A stretch of 8,033 bases of DNA from DATDVT01 sp035289905. Its GTDB lineage: Archaea > Nanobdellota > Nanobdellia > SCGC-AAA011-G17 > GW2011-AR18. A program made the translations under genes and the position numbers. The DNA lies in assembly GCA_035289905.1 (NCBI GenBank), contig DATDVT010000007.1, positions 1 to 8,033 on the forward strand, in the 5' to 3' direction. The notes beneath the pieces are model-generated. The model saw nothing but the letters and a program-made list of their open reading frames with translations, was not told the origin of the DNA and made no database searches. How positions within the stretch are numbered: the stretch's first letter is position 1; every line of letters starts with the position of its first letter. Positions 6,025-8,033 of the stretch are shown here, in pieces.

Positions 6025-7827
6025 ATGATAAAAACAATTTTAGGAATTATTTTATTTTTATCTCCATTTTTACTTATTAATAATTTTAAAGATAAAAAGA
6101 GGGCATTTTTCTATATTTTGAGTTTTATTATAGGATTTCATTTGTCTTTAGCAATAATAACCCAATTATTTGGGATATTTGATTATAAAATAATTATATT
6201 GGTTAATTTTATTTTAGCAATTTTTGTTATTTCAAAGACAAATTTTAAATTATTATTTATAAATATAAAGAAATTAAAAATAGATTATTTCTTTATCATC
6301 CTTGTTATAATCTTGGCTGCTTATTTGTATCAGATTCATTATAGTTATGATGGAACTCTCAATACTATATCTCCTGATGGAAGATATTCGATTGAATTAG
6401 AAGATTTTAATTCTAATTTCACTTATTTTTCTGATGAATGGATAGCTATTTCATTGATTAAATATAGTATTAATTCAGGTAAATTGCCTTTAGTTAATCC
6501 TCTTTGGTATAATGAAAATTTTATTAATGTTAATTTTTCTTTTCATTCCTTTTTATCATATTTAGTATTAATTTTTGATATGAATCCTTTAACACAATAT
6601 GTATTACTGACCTTTTTCTCAGGATTAACAATATGTTTATTAGTATACTTTATTTTAAGATTTAACTCTATTGATAAATTTTCTTCTACCATTGCAAGTA
6701 TTTCAGTTTTATACATAGTAAATGGGGCAAATCTCCCTGGAATGTGGGTTTTAATTCCGCTTATAATGAGTATTATATGTCTCCTATTATCTTTTTTGTT
6801 TATAACATTTGATGATTATAAAATGGTTTTGTACACAAATTTCTTAACAATAATATTTTATCCGCCCACTGTTATTTTTTCTTTTTTCAGTTTTATTTTT
6901 TATATTTTCTATTCTGAAAAATTATCTAAATCAGAAAAGAAAAAGATAATTTTTTATTATATCTCTATTATTATATTTACTGCTATCTTTATATCATTCT
7001 TAATTAGACTGTTTGTCATAAATGACACTTCTCTTGTTTTAGAGGATATAAAAAACAAGATATTTTTTGAGTCTTATACTGGACCGGCTATTGATGATTT
7101 TTCAATATACAGAGTTTTGCCACTTTTTACACTGTTTTTTGCTTTGATTGGAGTTTTTGTTGTTAACAACAAGAAATTCTGGTTAAATGCAACATTATTC
7201 ATAGGTTTAATATATTGGATAATCTATTCCAGTAGTATAAATATGTTAATTATAGGATATCCGCGAGTTGTTTTTACAACTTCAGTTATTATTATTATTA
7301 TATCAGGATTTGGGATAAATTACACTGTTTCTTATTTAGAAAAAACTAAATTTTTTAAGAAATACAATAAAAAATATCAGATAATCCGGATAATACAGAT
7401 TATTGTATTATTTTTATTTTTTATATTAGCTTTTTCTTATACAGAGCGGGATAATTGGGAAGAATTAAAATTGTATTATCCTGATGGAGATTATATCAGT
7501 CCTGCCCCTCCTGCAAATATGTATTTAATAGAGGACGATCTAACTTTTTTTTCAGATATTCATCAAAAAAGATTCCTTAGTGATCCCTGGAAAGGATTGG
7601 TTATAGGAACTGCCACCAATAATTACCCTTTAGTAAGCAAAGATTCAACTATAACAAATGAATTTTTGGATTATTATGAATTTTTGGATGCAGATTGTTT
7701 GGAAAAGGGTAAAATATTTGAAGAAAATGAAATTGATTACTTTTATGGAGAAGAGATAAATTGTTCTGGCTTTGATTTTATCAATAAAAGCTCACAGGAT
7801 TTTTATTTGTATGAGTATAAGAGATGA
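6025..7827 (+). CDS. Multi-pass membrane protein, probable GT-C glycosyltransferase
   Basis: A 600-residue integral membrane protein that I cannot place in a named family. Hydrophobic spans lie at about 3-19, 27-50, 55-72, 87-104, 174-185, 189-212, 219-233, 239-262, 268-297, 307-331, 361-380, 387-409, 414-433 and 452-471. The first long loop outside the membrane (about 105-173) carries acidic FSDEWIAISL (135-144) followed by LPLVNPLWYNENF (154-166). An acidic pair in the first outer loop followed by a P-x-x-NP-x-W segment is the usual GT-C layout, where the acidic residues take part in catalysis. A conserved-looking GYPRVVF (411-417) lies near the last spans. The C-terminal 120 residues are soluble and probably outside, with two cysteines (C558, C580) that could form a disulfide. 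GT-C enzymes use lipid-phosphate sugars, fitting its divergent GT2 neighbour. A flippase, ligase or polymerase role cannot be excluded. Confidence 0.7.
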   Translation: MIKTILGIILFLSPFLLINNFKDKKRAFFYILSFIIGFHLSLAIITQLFGIFDYKIIILVNFILAIFVISKTNFKLLFINIKKLKIDYFFIILVIILAAYLYQIHYSYDGTLNTISPDGRYSIELEDFNSNFTYFSDEWIAISLIKYSINSGKLPLVNPLWYNENFINVNFSFHSFLSYLVLIFDMNPLTQYVLLTFFSGLTICLLVYFILRFNSIDKFSSTIASISVLYIVNGANLPGMWVLIPLIMSIICLLLSFLFITFDDYKMVLYTNFLTIIFYPPTVIFSFFSFIFYIFYSEKLSKSEKKKIIFYYISIIIFTAIFISFLIRLFVINDTSLVLEDIKNKIFFESYTGPAIDDFSIYRVLPLFTLFFALIGVFVVNNKKFWLNATLFIGLIYWIIYSSSINMLIIGYPRVVFTTSVIIIIISGFGINYTVSYLEKTKFFKKYNKKYQIIRIIQIIVLFLFFILAFSYTERDNWEELKLYYPDGDYISPAPPANMYLIEDDLTFFSDIHQKRFLSDPWKGLVIGTATNNYPLVSKDSTITNEFLDYYEFLDADCLEKGKIFEENEIDYFYGEEINCSGFDFINKSSQDFYLYEYKR

Positions 7828-7828
7828 A

Positions 7829-7834
7829 TTTTTT
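7829..7834 (+). terminator. Candidate T-tract terminator after the GT-C-like gene
   Basis: Six T in a row begin two bases after the TGA stop codon, within the 28-base gap to the converging YjbQ gene. This suits a hairpin-free archaeal terminator. An imperfectly placed inverted repeat, AGAGTA (7835-7840) with TACTCT (7857-7862), follows the T run instead of preceding it, so it is not a classical bacterial terminator. Confidence 0.25.
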
Positions 7835-7855
7835 AGAGTATTTAATGTAATATAA

Positions 7856-8033
7856 TTACTCTCCAATTATTTTTATCAAAACTCTCTTTTGTCTTTGGCC
7901 GTCAAATTCTCCGTAAAAAATCTGCTCCCAAGGACCAAAGTCTAATTTCCCATTTGTTATTGCAACTACTACTTCTCTTCCCATTATTGTTCTTTTCAGA
8001 TGTGCATCAGCATTATCTTCTCCTGTCTGATGA
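7856..8033 (-). CDS. yjbQ: YjbQ/UPF0047 family protein, C-terminal part
   Basis: The last 58 residues of a gene that runs in from the right edge, in the frame whose first complete codon is CAT (8032-8030), ending with TAA at 7858-7856. YjbQ proteins are small (about 135-140 residues), soluble and widespread in archaea and bacteria; a weak thiamine-phosphate synthase activity has been described, but the main role is unsettled. The fragment shows the family's conserved C-terminal half: HQTGEDNADAHLK (1-13), IMGREVVV (16-23), GKLDFGPWEQIFYGEFDG (28-45) and the closing VLIKIIGE (51-58). Where many bacterial members have GTWQ this has GPWE. The metal-binding-type histidines at positions 1 and 11 are present. 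By hand count G+C is about 36%, like the murA-like fragment and unlike most of the cassette between them. It looks unrelated to glycan export and marks the cassette edge. Confidence 0.9.
   Translation of the reverse strand, partial: HQTGEDNADAHLKRTIMGREVVVAITNGKLDFGPWEQIFYGEFDGQRQKRVLIKIIGE

Noticed and set aside
6025..7827. Recoding of UGA as an amino acid (as in some AT-rich candidate-phylum bacteria)
   Set aside because: The 600-residue gene ends in TGA immediately before the converging yjbQ gene, and no gene in the window needs UGA read through.
7835..7862. Inverted repeat AGAGTA / TACTCT around the end of the converging genes as a bidirectional hairpin terminator
   Set aside because: Only six base pairs with a 16-base AT-rich loop, overlapping the yjbQ end and not followed by a T run on either strand.

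Overview
The window is a compact, very AT-rich surface-glycan cassette of seven genes (261-7827). It is bounded on both sides by the ends of genes unrelated to glycan export. On the left is the last 60 residues of a MurA-type enolpyruvyl transferase (3-185, +). On the right, on the opposite strand, is the last 58 residues of a YjbQ/UPF0047 protein (7856-8033, -). Every gap between genes is under 80 bases, so there is no long unannotated stretch. No tRNA, rRNA, CRISPR array, insertion sequence or phage gene is visible.

Layout: (1) 261-1761, plus strand: an ABC-2 polysaccharide permease (Wzm-like) followed after one base by its ATPase (Wzt-like, lacking the C-terminal carbohydrate-binding domain). 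(2) 1758-5956, minus strand: a tightly packed operon transcribed in the order membrane-anchored GT2 glycosyltransferase, GT4, GT8-like, DUF6625 protein (putative glycosyltransferase), with gaps of 1, 1 and 9 bases. Its last gene overlaps the end of the ATPase gene tail to tail. (3) 6025-7827, plus strand: a 600-residue multi-pass membrane protein with the layout of a GT-C glycosyltransferase, transcribed divergently from the GT2 gene across 68 bases.

Working model (inference): GT4, GT8 and the DUF6625 protein build a short glycan on a lipid carrier in the cytoplasm, and Wzm/Wzt flips or exports it. The GT2 enzyme charges polyprenyl phosphate with a sugar, and the GT-C protein uses that donor outside the membrane to extend, branch or transfer the glycan. 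No sugar-nucleotide synthesis gene, initiating phosphoglycosyltransferase, Wzy polymerase or chain terminator is present, so those functions must be encoded elsewhere.

Organism: probably an AT-rich archaeon, perhaps of a reduced lineage, at moderate confidence. The main support is TTTAAA TATA-like boxes 25-30 bases upstream of two start codons (the leaderless archaeal arrangement), weak or absent Shine-Dalgarno sequences at most starts, and no convincing bacterial -35/-10 pair. The MurA fragment is more usual in bacteria and is the main evidence against. AT-rich DNA also makes TATA-like strings by chance, so a bacterium is not excluded. Stops are TAA except TGA for the 600-residue gene, so UGA is a stop here, and Arg is mostly AGA. 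By hand count the two flanking gene ends are about 36% G+C, while five sampled 60-base lines in the cassette average about 23%, although the ATPase and the GT2 catalytic region are nearer 27-35%.
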